64,000 nt of DNA from DATAOG01 sp963753685 (GCA_963753685.1 CAVWDE010000018.1:1-64000); one strand, 5' to 3'. Counted from the first letter of the stretch, positions 9,212 to 17,821 are shown. Numbers and translations: made by a program. Notes: generated from the letters alone by a model not told the origin.

Positions 9212-9384
9212 CGGCCTCGCCTCCTACTCGCTGACAGCCGAGCCAACGTCTGCGTTGCCCGGATTCGAAGGACTGGAATACCCTACGGTACCCCTGGGCT
9301 CGATGGTCAACAAGGGTTTGTCAGGTTGCTCCAGGCCTTTGCGGCCTGCTCGCGCGCGCGCCCGGAAAGCGGCGTCTGGCGGCG

Positions 9385-10089
9385 TTATTCGGCCAGCGTC
9401 AGGCTGATGCGGCGGTTCTGGCGGCCTTTGTTCTCGAGCTTGCCAACCTGGAGAACACCGATCTCGCCGGTCGAGCGGACGTGGGTGCCGCCGCAGGCCT
9501 GGAGGTCGATGCCCGCGATCTCGACCAGCCGCACCCGGCCGCCCGCTGTCGGCGGGCGGACCGACATCGTGCGCACCAGTTCGGGCCTTGCCTCGAGCTC
9601 GTCGGCGTCGATCCAGTAGTGGCGGACCTCGTGGTCCTCGGCGATCCAGCGGGCGATCCGTTCGGCAATTTCGTCCTTGTCGACGGCCTTGCCCTGGAGG
9701 TCGAAGTCGAGCCGGCTCTTGGCCTCGCCGACCTGACCGCCCGAGACCGGGCAGGCGACCGCGGCGCACAGCAGGTGCATGGCGCTGTGCATGCGCATCA
9801 GGCGATGGCGGCGCGGCCAGTCGACCTCGGCGACCAGATGCGTGCCGGCCGCCGGCGCGAGCGTGCCGTCGGCGAGCCGATGCGCGATGCCGTCTTGGCC
9901 CTTCAGCGTGTCCTCGACCGCGAGCGCGGTGCCATCGTTCGGGAAAAGCCGGCCGCGATCGCCGGGCTGGCCGCCGCCGGTCGGGTAGAGCACGGTCCGG
10001 TCCAAGTAGAGGTCGAGGCCGTCGACGCCGACCACCTGGGCATCGCAGCGGGCGAGGTAGGCATCGTCCCGGAACAGCTCCGCCGTCAT
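9385..10089 (-). CDS. Alanyl-tRNA editing protein (AlaX-M type)
   Basis: This 234-residue trans-editing hydrolase removes serine or glycine mischarged on tRNA-Ala. It matches the AlaXM architecture: an N-terminal beta-barrel (LYPTGGGQPGDRG at residues 35-46) and the editing domain with the zinc site HSAMH (residues 101-105) and C199/H203 in ACGGTH. All four expected metal ligands are present. The start at 10089 overlaps the ribA stop as ATGA, so translation is probably coupled. Its place behind ribA rather than alaS is unusual, and a role within the pteridine-like cluster is possible but unsupported by residues. Confidence 0.9.
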   Translation of the reverse strand: MTAELFRDDAYLARCDAQVVGVDGLDLYLDRTVLYPTGGGQPGDRGRLFPNDGTALAVEDTLKGQDGIAHRLADGTLAPAAGTHLVAEVDWPRRHRLMRMHSAMHLLCAAVACPVSGGQVGEAKSRLDFDLQGKAVDKDEIAERIARWIAEDHEVRHYWIDADELEARPELVRTMSVRPPTAGGRVRLVEIAGIDLQACGGTHVRSTGEIGVLQVGKLENKGRQNRRISLTLAE

Positions 10090-11228
10090 CCGGTCAGGCC
10101 TCCAAGCAGATGGCCGGAGCGGCGCGCCTTGGTCGCGAGATAGGCGTGGTTGTGGCGGGTCGGCGCGATCGCGTGGGGCACGCGCTCGACCACGTCGATG
10201 CCTTCCTTGCGGAGCGCATCGACCTTGGCGGGGTTGTTGGTCAGGAGGCGCACCTTTTGGATACCGAGGTGGCCGAGCATGACCGCGGCCGCCCGGTAGC
10301 TGCGCTCGTCGGGTTCGAAGCCGAGGCGCTGGTTGGCGTCCACGGTATCGAGGCCGGCGTCCTGGAGCTGATAGGCACGGAGCTTGTTGATCAGGCCGAT
10401 GCCGCGCCCTTCGTGGGCGAGGTAGATCAGGACGCCGTGGCCGGCGGCGCCCATCAGGTCGAGCGCCTGGCGCAGCTGCGGGCCGCAGTCGCAGCGCAAA
10501 GAGCCCAGGAGGTCGCCCGTGAAGCACTCCGAGTGCACCCGGCAGAGCGCCGGCTGATGTGTCTCCGGCGTGCCGATCACGATTGCGAACTGCTCGGCGC
10601 TGCCATCGGCCGGCCGGAAGCCGATCACACGCGCATCCTCGGCCGCCTCGAGCGGCACCCGCGCTTCGGTGACCGGCCTGAGCGTGGTCGCGGCGAGCCA
10701 GGGATAGTCGGTGATCGCATCGATACCGACCCGGAGCAGGTGGTGCCGGGCGGCGAACCTCTCGAGCACCGCGACTTCGGTGGGCGGCAGGGTCGCGGTC
10801 AGCGCCGCGGGCAGCAGCTGGGCGAGCTTCGAGAGGGTCACCGCCGCCGCGGCGTAGCTGCCCTCGGGTTCGGGGCGCGGCACGGCGCCGACCGGCAGAT
10901 CGGCGGTCGGCCCATAGGTCGGATCGGCCAGCCCGTGGATGGTCTCGGCAGCGGTCGTGCCGTCGAGGGGCAGGACGACCACGCCGGACCCGGGCCCGGC
11001 GAGCTTCAGCGCCCGCGCGCGGCGCCCGGTCAGCGCCAGGCTGGCGCGGCCATCGGCGAGCTGCCGGAGGGTTGCGAGGCTGTCCTCGGTCACCGTCTCG
11101 GCTGCCTGGGTGAGCGCCACGCCGCGCGCGCCCTCGAGCACCACGAAACCGCCCCGGCGCAGATCGCCAGCAGCCCGGTCGACCGCGACCATGCTCGCCG
11201 CCGCGCTCTCCAGATCCGTCACCTGCAC
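10086..11228 (-). CDS. ribA: GTP cyclohydrolase II with degenerate RibB-like N-terminal domain
   Basis: The enzyme opens GTP to 2,5-diamino-6-ribosylamino-pyrimidinone phosphate, the first step to riboflavin. The C-terminal domain (about residues 190-380) holds the zinc cysteines in CFTGDLLGSLRCDCG, the AYQLQD tyrosine, the LGFEPDERSY arginine and the LLTNNP motif. The N-terminal 180 residues align in style with dihydroxybutanone-phosphate synthase but lack its acidic DDEDRENEGD-type active-site loop, so only the cyclohydrolase should work. GTG at 11228 is chosen because AGGAGG lies six bases before it. The stop overlaps alaX as ATGA. Its cluster partners suggest that the product may feed a pathway other than riboflavin. 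Confidence 0.9.
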   Translation of the reverse strand: MQVTDLESAAASMVAVDRAAGDLRRGGFVVLEGARGVALTQAAETVTEDSLATLRQLADGRASLALTGRRARALKLAGPGSGVVVLPLDGTTAAETIHGLADPTYGPTADLPVGAVPRPEPEGSYAAAAVTLSKLAQLLPAALTATLPPTEVAVLERFAARHHLLRVGIDAITDYPWLAATTLRPVTEARVPLEAAEDARVIGFRPADGSAEQFAIVIGTPETHQPALCRVHSECFTGDLLGSLRCDCGPQLRQALDLMGAAGHGVLIYLAHEGRGIGLINKLRAYQLQDAGLDTVDANQRLGFEPDERSYRAAAVMLGHLGIQKVRLLTNNPAKVDALRKEGIDVVERVPHAIAPTRHNHAYLATKARRSGHLLGGLTG

Positions 11229-11301
11229 ACGCGTCCTCCTCGCGACGGCTGTCCGCCCGCGAACCGACTGCCTGCCGAGTATGGCGCAGCCGCCCCGCCG
11301 A

Positions 11302-12093
11302 TCAAGCTTGCTCAGCCAGCATCCCGCATGTGGGTTCGCAATCGCACGCCAGCCAGTGCCGGCGAGCCAGCCATCGGACATCGAGCGCGAACGACAGGAC
11401 CAGGGTCGCAAGCGCGACCGCCGCCAGAGCGCTCGCCAGCGCCGGAGTGACCGGCGGCAGCAGGCAGACCAGCAGTGCCAGCCCCTGTTGCGCACAGACC
11501 GTCTTGCGCCGGTAGCTGGGATAGAGGGGGGCGCGCAGCCAGGGCTGCACGAGACCCGCCAGCACGAAGCCGTAGCGCAAAAGGCCGATTGCGAGCACCC
11601 AGACGCCGACCTGGTGCGCCTGCCAGACCAGCACGGCCAGGATCAGGAGCAAAATCGCGTCGACCTCGACGTCGAACCGGGCGCCGAACGCCGAGACCAG
11701 CCGCAGCCGGCGGGCGAGCCAGCCATCGACGGCGTCCAGGCTGAGGGCGGCGGCGATCAGGGCGGCCAGGCTCCAGCTCATGCTCGGGGTGTGACCGCTC
11801 GCCAGCAGGGCGCCGCCGACCAGGCACACCAGGCCGGAGCGCAGGAGCGTCACCTGATTGGCAAGCCCGAAGGAAGCCCGATCGAGCCTGAGGCTCGCGA
11901 GCCCGAGCACGACGCCGCCCAGGACCGCGTAGGCCAGCCACCCCGCCAGCACGTGCTGCCCCTGCCACTCGGCCTGCCGGGCGAGCACGCCGCCGAGCGC
12001 CGCCGTGACCGCCGCGACTGCCAGGATGCTGACGACGGGATGGTCGGTCGTCCGGCCGCCGAGCGCCCGCACGAGTACCGATGGCTCTGGCAT
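11302..12093 (-). CDS. CDP-alcohol phosphatidyltransferase family membrane protein
   Basis: This is a 263-residue polytopic membrane enzyme that transfers a phosphatidyl- or phospho-alcohol group from a CDP-alcohol. The complete family signature is visible: DAVDGWLARRLRLVSAFG then ARFDVEVD, that is D-x2-DG-x2-AR-x8-G-x3-D-x3-D, at about residues 119-144. Hydrophobic helices flank it. It starts the leftward arm of the cluster, 73 bases upstream of ribA, and is divergent from the RibD-like gene. The acceptor is unknown. In this context it could attach the cluster's product to a lipid, or it could be an ordinary phospholipid enzyme. Confidence 0.88.
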   Translation of the reverse strand: MPEPSVLVRALGGRTTDHPVVSILAVAAVTAALGGVLARQAEWQGQHVLAGWLAYAVLGGVVLGLASLRLDRASFGLANQVTLLRSGLVCLVGGALLASGHTPSMSWSLAALIAAALSLDAVDGWLARRLRLVSAFGARFDVEVDAILLLILAVLVWQAHQVGVWVLAIGLLRYGFVLAGLVQPWLRAPLYPSYRRKTVCAQQGLALLVCLLPPVTPALASALAAVALATLVLSFALDVRWLARRHWLACDCEPTCGMLAEQA

Positions 12094-12276
12094 GAGTTGA
12101 TACGTCCTCCCAATGGGTTATCTAGATAGCTCGGCGACGCCCCCGCCAGCGGCATCGTGCCGCGGCAGCGCCAACGGACCCGGCCTGTGGACGAACGAGC
12201 CGCCTGGCGCTGGTTGCTGTCGCTGGCACGAAACCACAGCGGCACGTCACCGCCCTTTCGCTGTCTCGACGGGATA

Positions 12277-13035
12277 ATGACGCCGGCGGCGCCCGATCTA
12301 TTTCCGCCCGCGGTCGACGGGCCGGACGCGCCGGATGCGCGGGACGAACCGACAGAGCGCCTGCTCGAGCTCTATCTGCCGCTCTGCCGGGGCACGCCCG
12401 AGCGCTTCGTGGTCGCCCATCTCGGCCAGAGCCTGGACGGCCGGATCGCCGCCGCCAACGGCGCCTCGCGCTGGGTCACCGGCGAACAGGACATCTGCCA
12501 CAACCATCGCATGCGGGCGCTGTTCGATGCGGTCGTGGTCGGCGCCGGCACCGTCCGCCACGATGATCCGCAGCTGACCGTGCGCGCGGTGCCGGGGCCG
12601 AATCCGGTCCGCGTGGTGCTCGACATGAGGCGACGGCTGGGTCCGGACCATCGCGTGTTCGCCGACGGCGAGGCGCCGACGCTGGTGCTCTGCGCCGAAG
12701 CGCTGGCCACGTCCGGCGCGCGGGTCGGGCAGGCCGAGGTCGTGGGCGTCCCGACCCGGGACGGCAGCCTCCGTCCGCAGGCGGTGTTGCAATGCCTGGC
12801 GGCGCGCGGCCTGAAGCGCGTGTTCGTCGAGGGCGGCGGCATCACCGTCTCACGCTTCCTTGCCGCCGGCTGCCTGCATCGCCTGCAGATCACGGTGGCG
12901 CCTTTGATCATCGGCTCGGGGCGGCCGAGCATCACGCTGCCCGAGATCGAGCGGATGAGCGCCGGTCTCCGCCCCGCGATCCGCCGCTTCGCGCTGGGGG
13001 AGGACCTGCTGTTCGAGTGCCGGCTCGATGATTGA
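12277..13035 (+). CDS. RibD C-terminal-type pyrimidine reductase (dihydrofolate reductase-like fold)
   Basis: This 252-residue stand-alone reductase domain lacks the RibD deaminase domain. The NADPH-fold landmarks are visible: VVAHLGQSLDGRIAAANG near residue 45, VVVGAGTVRHDDPQLTVR, and VFVEGGGITVSRFLAAG. Such reductase-only proteins convert the ribosyl side chain of a diaminopyrimidine to ribityl. I chose the ATG at 12277 because the longer frame from 12157 adds a low-complexity extension into the divergent promoter. The gene ends inside the dehydrogenase start (8-base overlap). Together with ribA it could supply a reduced, undeaminated pyrimidine, which is inference. Confidence 0.88.
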   Translation: MTPAAPDLFPPAVDGPDAPDARDEPTERLLELYLPLCRGTPERFVVAHLGQSLDGRIAAANGASRWVTGEQDICHNHRMRALFDAVVVGAGTVRHDDPQLTVRAVPGPNPVRVVLDMRRRLGPDHRVFADGEAPTLVLCAEALATSGARVGQAEVVGVPTRDGSLRPQAVLQCLAARGLKRVFVEGGGITVSRFLAAGCLHRLQITVAPLIIGSGRPSITLPEIERMSAGLRPAIRRFALGEDLLFECRLDD

Positions 13036-13999
13036 CGCGACCGCCTTCTGGGTGGTGGCACCCGGGCGCGGCGAGCTGCGCGCCCAGCGGCTTCGCCCGC
13101 CGGGCCCCGGCGAAGCGCTGGTCGAGGCGCGGTTCAGCGGCATCAGCCGCGGCACCGAGACGCTGGTGTTCCAGGGCCGGGTGCCGGCGAGCCAGCATGA
13201 CGCCATGCGGGCGCCGTTCCAGGCGGGCGGCTTCGGATTTCCGCTCAAGTATGGCTACAGCTCGGTCGGAATCGTGACGGCCGGGGCGCCCGAGCTCGTT
13301 GGTCGGCGCGTCTTCTGCCTGCACCCGCACCAGGATCGTTACGTCGTGCCGGCGGCGGCCGTGCTCCCGCTGCCGGATGCCGTGCCGGATGCGCGCGCGG
13401 TGCTGGCGGCCAACCTCGAGACCGCGATCAACGGACTGTGGGATGCGGCGCCGCGGATCGGCGATCGGGCCGCGGTGATCGGGGCCGGCGTGGTCGGCGC
13501 GCTCGCGGCGGCGCTGCTCGTCCGTATTCCGGGCAGCGAGGTGCAGCTGATCGATCTCGATCCCGACAAGGCGGCAGTTGCGGCGGCGCTCGGCGTCGAC
13601 TTCGCCTTACCGGGCGCCGCGCGGGGCGATCTCGACCTCGTGGTCCACGCCAGTGGCCAGGCCGACGGGCTGAGCACCGCACTCGGCCTTGCGGGCTTCG
13701 AGGCCAGGATCGTGGAGCTCAGCTGGTATGGCGACCGGGCGGTCACCTTGCCGCTCGGCGAGGCGTTCCACAGCCGGCGGCTGCGGTTGGTCTCGAGCCA
13801 GGTCGGCGCGGTCGCGCGCGCCCAGCGCAGCCGCTGGAACCACCGTCGGCGGCTGGCGCTGGCGCTCGATCTGCTCGCCGATGAGCACTTCGATGCGCTG
13901 CTCGCCCCGGCCGCGCCGTTCGCCCGCCTGCCTGAGCTCATGGCGGAGCTGGCCGCCGCTCCGAGCAAGATCATGTGCCAGCTCATCAACTACCTATAA
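13028..13999 (+). CDS. Zinc-type alcohol dehydrogenase-like oxidoreductase (MDR family)
   Basis: This 323-residue medium-chain dehydrogenase-like protein has a GroES-like N-terminal part (SGISRGTETLVFQGRVPASQ) and a Rossmann part with VIGAGVVGALAAALL. The catalytic zinc ligands of classical alcohol dehydrogenases (a GHE motif) are not visible, so it resembles the zinc-less branch that occurs beside tetrahydropterin-synthase-like genes. It overlaps the RibD-like gene by 8 bases and ends 16 bases before the next start. In this context it probably reduces or oxidises the side chain of the cluster's product. Confidence 0.85.
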   Translation: MIDATAFWVVAPGRGELRAQRLRPPGPGEALVEARFSGISRGTETLVFQGRVPASQHDAMRAPFQAGGFGFPLKYGYSSVGIVTAGAPELVGRRVFCLHPHQDRYVVPAAAVLPLPDAVPDARAVLAANLETAINGLWDAAPRIGDRAAVIGAGVVGALAAALLVRIPGSEVQLIDLDPDKAAVAAALGVDFALPGAARGDLDLVVHASGQADGLSTALGLAGFEARIVELSWYGDRAVTLPLGEAFHSRRLRLVSSQVGAVARAQRSRWNHRRRLALALDLLADEHFDALLAPAAPFARLPELMAELAAAPSKIMCQLINYL

Positions 14000-14015
14000 C
14001 TATCGGGGAAAGAAC

Positions 14016-14445
14016 ATGTTTCGAACTCACCGTCCGAGACCACATCATGATCGCGCACAGCTTCAAGGGCGAGGTGTTCGGCCCGGCCCAGCGGCTCCAT
14101 GGCGCAACCTTCGTGGTCGATCTCGAGCTCGCACGCCCGGATCTCGATGCCGACGGCATCGTCGCCGACATCGGGTTGGTGAGCGATGTCCTGAAGTCGG
14201 TCCTGGGCCGCTTGAACTACCGCAATCTCGATGAGCTGGCCGAGTTCCGCGGTCGCAATACGACGACCGAGGTGCTGGCGCAGGCGATCGCGCAGCGGGT
14301 GCGCGCGCAGATCCTCGCCGACGCGCTGGGCGAAGAGGCCAAGGGCGCGATCGCCGCGCTCAAGGTCACCCTGCACGAATCCCATCTCGCCTCGGCGAGC
14401 TACGAGACCGGGTTGCAGCTGGAGAGCGGGCTGCAGGTGGTATGA
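14016..14445 (+). CDS. Divergent 6-pyruvoyl-tetrahydropterin synthase family protein, 5' frameshift
   Basis: This protein of about 142 residues belongs to the PTPS/QueD family. FELTVRDHIMIAHSF at the start, LHGATFVVDLEL, the DIGLVSDVL loop, NTTTEVLAQAIA and LHESHLASASYE follow the family order. The usual HGH zinc pair is HGA, and the catalytic cysteine before it is missing, so chemistry probably differs from the classical enzymes. The ATG at 14016 has a good GGGGAAAG site but is one base out of frame: ATG TTT C GAA instead of ATG TTC GAA, so one T seems extra at 14019-14021. An in-frame ATG at 14047 is the alternative start. It overlaps the next gene as ATGA. Confidence 0.82.
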
Positions 14446-15491
14446 CGGCGGCCGTGCAGCTGGTCGTCCCGGGCCCGCTCGACCAGCGGACCGGCGGCTA
14501 TATCTACGATCGTCGGATCGCGCTCGGCCTGCGCGCGCTCGGCTGGCCGGTCGCCGTGCACGAGCTGGCCGGCCGCTTCCCGATCGTCGACGACCTGGCC
14601 ATTGACGCCGCAAGTCAAGCCCTGGATGCCATGCCGGCCGGGTGCCTGGCGGTGGTCGACGGCCTGGCGCTACCGGCCTTCGTCGACCTCCGCTGGCCGC
14701 GGGCATGGGTCGCCCTGGTCCATCATCCGCTCGCCCTGGAGACCGGCCTCGGCAGCGCCGAAGCCGAGGCGCTCGCGACCATCGAGCGACGGGCGCTCGC
14801 GGCCGCGGGCCGGGTGATCGTGACCAGCCCGCAGACGCGCGTCGATCTCGTGCCCTACGGCATCGACGCCGCGCGGGTCGGGGTTGTGCTGCCCGGCACC
14901 GAGGCTGCGCCACTCGCGCGCGGCTCGGGCGGCGCCGAGCTCGCGCTGCTCTGCGTCGCCTCGCTGACCCCGCGCAAGGGGCATCTGGTCTTGCTGGAAG
15001 CGCTCGCGGCGGTGCGCGATCTTGCCTGGCGGCTGACCTGCGTCGGCAGCCCCGATCGCGACCCGCCGACGGCCGCAGCGATCCGCGAGGCGATCCAGCG
15101 CCTGGGCCTCGAGGGTCGGGTTCGGTTGGTCGGCGAGCAGTCCGAAGGCGACCTGCAGCCGTTCTACGACGCGGCCGATCTGTTCGTGCTCGCGTCGCAT
15201 CACGAAGGTTACGGGATGGCGCTGGCGGAAGCCCTGGCCCGCGGCCTGCCGATCGTGTCGACCACCGCGGGTGCGATCCCGGACACCGTGCCCGCCGCGG
15301 CCGGCATCCTGGTTGCGCCCGGCGATCCGGAGGCTTTGGCCGCGGCGCTCCGCCGGGTGCTGACCGACCCGGACCTGCGCCGGCGGCTCGAGGTTGGCGC
15401 GCGCGCCGCGCGGCTGGTGCTGCCCACCTGGGCCGATACCGCGCGCGCCTTCGCGGCCGAGCTGGAGCTGGCGCCGAAGGGCCCCAGGTGA
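14442..15491 (+). CDS. Glycosyltransferase family 4 protein
   Basis: This 349-residue GT-B glycosyltransferase has N-domain GPLDQRTGGYIYDRRI (donor-loop glycine motif) and C-domain LLCVASLTPRKGHLVLLEAL, then the sugar-nucleotide-binding ASHHEGYGMALAEALARGLP with the E-x7-E pattern. The start overlaps the PTPS-like stop (ATGA) and the end overlaps the methyltransferase start (GTGA), so the three are translated together. The acceptor is likely the pteridine-like product of the cluster. This is inference from context; glycosylated pterins are known in other bacteria. Confidence 0.9.
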   Translation: MTAAVQLVVPGPLDQRTGGYIYDRRIALGLRALGWPVAVHELAGRFPIVDDLAIDAASQALDAMPAGCLAVVDGLALPAFVDLRWPRAWVALVHHPLALETGLGSAEAEALATIERRALAAAGRVIVTSPQTRVDLVPYGIDAARVGVVLPGTEAAPLARGSGGAELALLCVASLTPRKGHLVLLEALAAVRDLAWRLTCVGSPDRDPPTAAAIREAIQRLGLEGRVRLVGEQSEGDLQPFYDAADLFVLASHHEGYGMALAEALARGLPIVSTTAGAIPDTVPAAAGILVAPGDPEALAAALRRVLTDPDLRRRLEVGARAARLVLPTWADTARAFAAELELAPKGPR

Positions 15492-16258
15492 GCCGGTTTC
15501 CGGCGGATTGGCTGCGGCTGCGCGAGCCCTCTGACCACGCCGCCCGAAGCGCTTCTCTGGCGGCCGCCTTTGCCGAGGCCCTGGGACCGGCGCCGCGCCT
15601 GGTCGACCTCGGCTGCGGCCTCGGCAGCAATCTCCGCTATCTGGCGACCCGCCTGCCGGCCGGTCAGCGGTGGCTGCTGGTCGATCACGACCCCGAGCTG
15701 CTCGCGCAGGCCCGCCTGATGTGCGACCGGTTCAATCTGGATGTCCGCTTGCAGTCGCTGAACCTTGCCGAGAAGCTGCCCGATCCGGCGGGCTGCACGG
15801 GCATCACCGCGTCGGCGTTGCTCGACCTGGCCTCCGCCGCTTGGCTCGAACGTCTCGCCCGCTGGTCCGGCGGCCGACCGCTGCTGGCCGCGCTCAATTT
15901 CGACGGTCGCCTCGACTGGCGGCCGGCCGCCGATGAGGACGCGACGGTCCGCCGGCGTTTTCTCGCCCACCAGCGCACCGACAAAGGCTTCGGGCCGGCG
16001 CTCGGGGCGGACGCCGCCGGCTATTTCGCCGGCTGCCTGGAGGCGCGCGGCGAACGTGTGGTCACGGCGACCTCCGACTGGCGGCTCGGCCCGGCCGATG
16101 CCCCGCTGCTGGCGGCGACGCTCGATGGCATCATCGGTGCAGTGGCAACCATCGATCCCGCGCCCGCGCGCTGGGTCGCGCTCCGGCGCCGGCAGCTGGC
16201 TGCGGGCGAGCTGCATCTGACCGTCGGCCATGTCGACCTCCTGGCGCTGCCGGCTTAG
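15488..16258 (+). CDS. Class I SAM-dependent methyltransferase
   Basis: This 256-residue methyltransferase has the SAM motif I LVDLGCGLGSNLRYLATRLP at about residues 39-58, an acidic motif II LLVDHDPELLAQA and a third segment GITASALLDLASAAWL. GTG at 15488 overlaps the preceding stop, and there is no better start, because the frame upstream is the glycosyltransferase shadow. It is the last gene of the rightward arm, and 170 bases of non-coding DNA follow. It probably methylates the cluster's product. Confidence 0.88.
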   Translation: MSRFPADWLRLREPSDHAARSASLAAAFAEALGPAPRLVDLGCGLGSNLRYLATRLPAGQRWLLVDHDPELLAQARLMCDRFNLDVRLQSLNLAEKLPDPAGCTGITASALLDLASAAWLERLARWSGGRPLLAALNFDGRLDWRPAADEDATVRRRFLAHQRTDKGFGPALGADAAGYFAGCLEARGERVVTATSDWRLGPADAPLLAATLDGIIGAVATIDPAPARWVALRRRQLAAGELHLTVGHVDLLALPA

Positions 16259-16318
16259 GACAGCCGCTGGTCGCGATTCGTCATTTGGACCTCGCCGAGA
16301 TGCTCTTGCCGGGTACGG

Positions 16319-16337
16319 GGTTAATCAGGCGTTAACC
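16319..16337. promoter_or_regulatory. Short palindrome upstream of the aminotransferase gene
   Basis: GGTTAA, seven bases, then TTAACC form a perfect 6-base inverted repeat in an AT-richer patch about 100 bases before the aminotransferase start. It could be an operator, but no regulator is assigned. Confidence 0.3.
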
Positions 16338-16432
16338 TTTGCGCGCTATTGGAGGTTGCAATGTTCGCCGGTGCGTCGACCGCAGAGTCGAGCGATCGCC
16401 ACCGGCGCGCTGCACCCGGCAGGAGCTGCACC

Positions 16433-17821
16433 ATGGCGCGCGCAAATTCCCTGGCCGCCCGGGACCGGGCAACCCTGGTCCATCCATTCACCAATCTCGC
16501 CGAGCATGCCGAGGCGGGACCGCTGGTGATCGACCGCGGCGAGGGCGTCTACGTCATTGATGCCGAAGGACGACGCTACCTCGAGGGCATGGCCGGGCTC
16601 TGGAGCGCGGCGCTGGGCTTCAGCGAGGCGCGGCTGGTGCAGGCCGCGGCGGCGCAGCTGGCGCGCCTGCCGAGCTATCATATGTTCGGCGGCAAGTCGT
16701 ATGCGTCCGCGATCGAGCTCGCCGAGCGTCTGCTGGCCCTGGCGCCGGTACCGATGTCCAAGGCGCTGTTCGTCAATTCCGGCTCCGAGGCCAATGACAC
16801 CGCGGTCAAGCTGGTGCGCTACTATCACCATGCGCTCGGCAAGCCCCAAAAGACCAAGATCATTGCTCGCGAGCGCGCCTATCACGGGGTGACCTTGGCC
16901 AGTGCCAGTCTGTCCGGGCTACCGCAGGTGCACCGGGATTTCGGGTTGCCGCTGCAGGGCATGCTGCATACCGACTGCCCGCACTTCTATCGCTTCGGTC
17001 TGCCGGGTGAGACCGAGTCCGAGTTCACCGCCCGTCTGGTCCAGAGCCTGGAGCAGCTGATCCTCAGGGAAGGGCCCGACACGATCGGCGCCTTCATCGC
17101 CGAGCCGCTGATGGGGGCGGGCGGGGTGATCCTGCCGCCGGCCGGCTACTTCGAGCAGGTCCAGGCGGTCCTGCGCAAGTATGACGTGCTGCTGATCGCG
17201 GACGAGGTGATCACCGGCTTCGCTCGCACCGGGCAGATGTTCGGCTGCCAGACCTACGGCATCAAGCCGGATCTGATCACGCTCGCCAAGGCTCTGTCCG
17301 CGGGCTATCAGCCGATCGGCGCGGTGCTGATCGGCGAGCCGGTGCACCAGGTGCTGCTGGCGCAGAGCCGCAAGATCGGGACCTTCGGCCACGGCTTCAC
17401 CTGCGGCGGTCACCCGGTCTGCACGGCGGTCGCCCTGCGCGCCCTCCAGATCTACGAGGAGGACGACATCCTTGGCCAGGTGCAGGCGCGGGCGCCGCAG
17501 TTCGCCAGGCGGATCGCCGATCTTGCCAGTCATCCCTTGGTCGGCGACGCGCGTTCGGTCGGCCTGGTTGGCGCCATCGAGCTGATGGCCGACGGCCGGC
17601 AACGGCTGCCGTTCGAGCCCGAGCTCAGGGTGGGCGCCAGGGTGGTGCAGCGGGCGCTCGACCAAGGGGTCATTCTTCGCCCGCTGGCCGACACGATCTC
17701 CTTTTGCCCGCCACTGATCATCCGGGCGGCCGAGGTCGACTTCCTGTTTGATGTCGTGCGCCGCGCGCTCGATCAGGTCGCGGCCGAGTTGGCCCGCGAA
17801 GCCCGAGCGGCGGTCGCCTGA
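16433..17821 (+). CDS. Class III (omega) aminotransferase
   Basis: This PLP-dependent aminotransferase of about 462 residues moves an amino group between an amine or omega-amino acid and a keto acid. Landmarks are KALFVNSGSEANDTAVKLVR, ERAYHGVTLASASLSG, LLIADEVITGFARTG with the PLP aspartate, and the Schiff-base lysine in ITLAKALSAGYQP. AGGAG before the ATG at 16433 and family length favour that start. An ATG at 16361 with an excellent GGAGG is also possible and would add 24 unconserved residues. The amine substrate cannot be told from sequence. Confidence 0.9.
   Translation: MARANSLAARDRATLVHPFTNLAEHAEAGPLVIDRGEGVYVIDAEGRRYLEGMAGLWSAALGFSEARLVQAAAAQLARLPSYHMFGGKSYASAIELAERLLALAPVPMSKALFVNSGSEANDTAVKLVRYYHHALGKPQKTKIIARERAYHGVTLASASLSGLPQVHRDFGLPLQGMLHTDCPHFYRFGLPGETESEFTARLVQSLEQLILREGPDTIGAFIAEPLMGAGGVILPPAGYFEQVQAVLRKYDVLLIADEVITGFARTGQMFGCQTYGIKPDLITLAKALSAGYQPIGAVLIGEPVHQVLLAQSRKIGTFGHGFTCGGHPVCTAVALRALQIYEEDDILGQVQARAPQFARRIADLASHPLVGDARSVGLVGAIELMADGRQRLPFEPELRVGARVVQRALDQGVILRPLADTISFCPPLIIRAAEVDFLFDVVRRALDQVAAELAREARAAVA

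Noticed and set aside
12094..12276. Possible FMN riboswitch in the divergent region before the RibD-like gene
   Set aside because: The conserved FMN-element blocks (AGGGYGAARUUC-like) are not present, and the region is too short for a full element.
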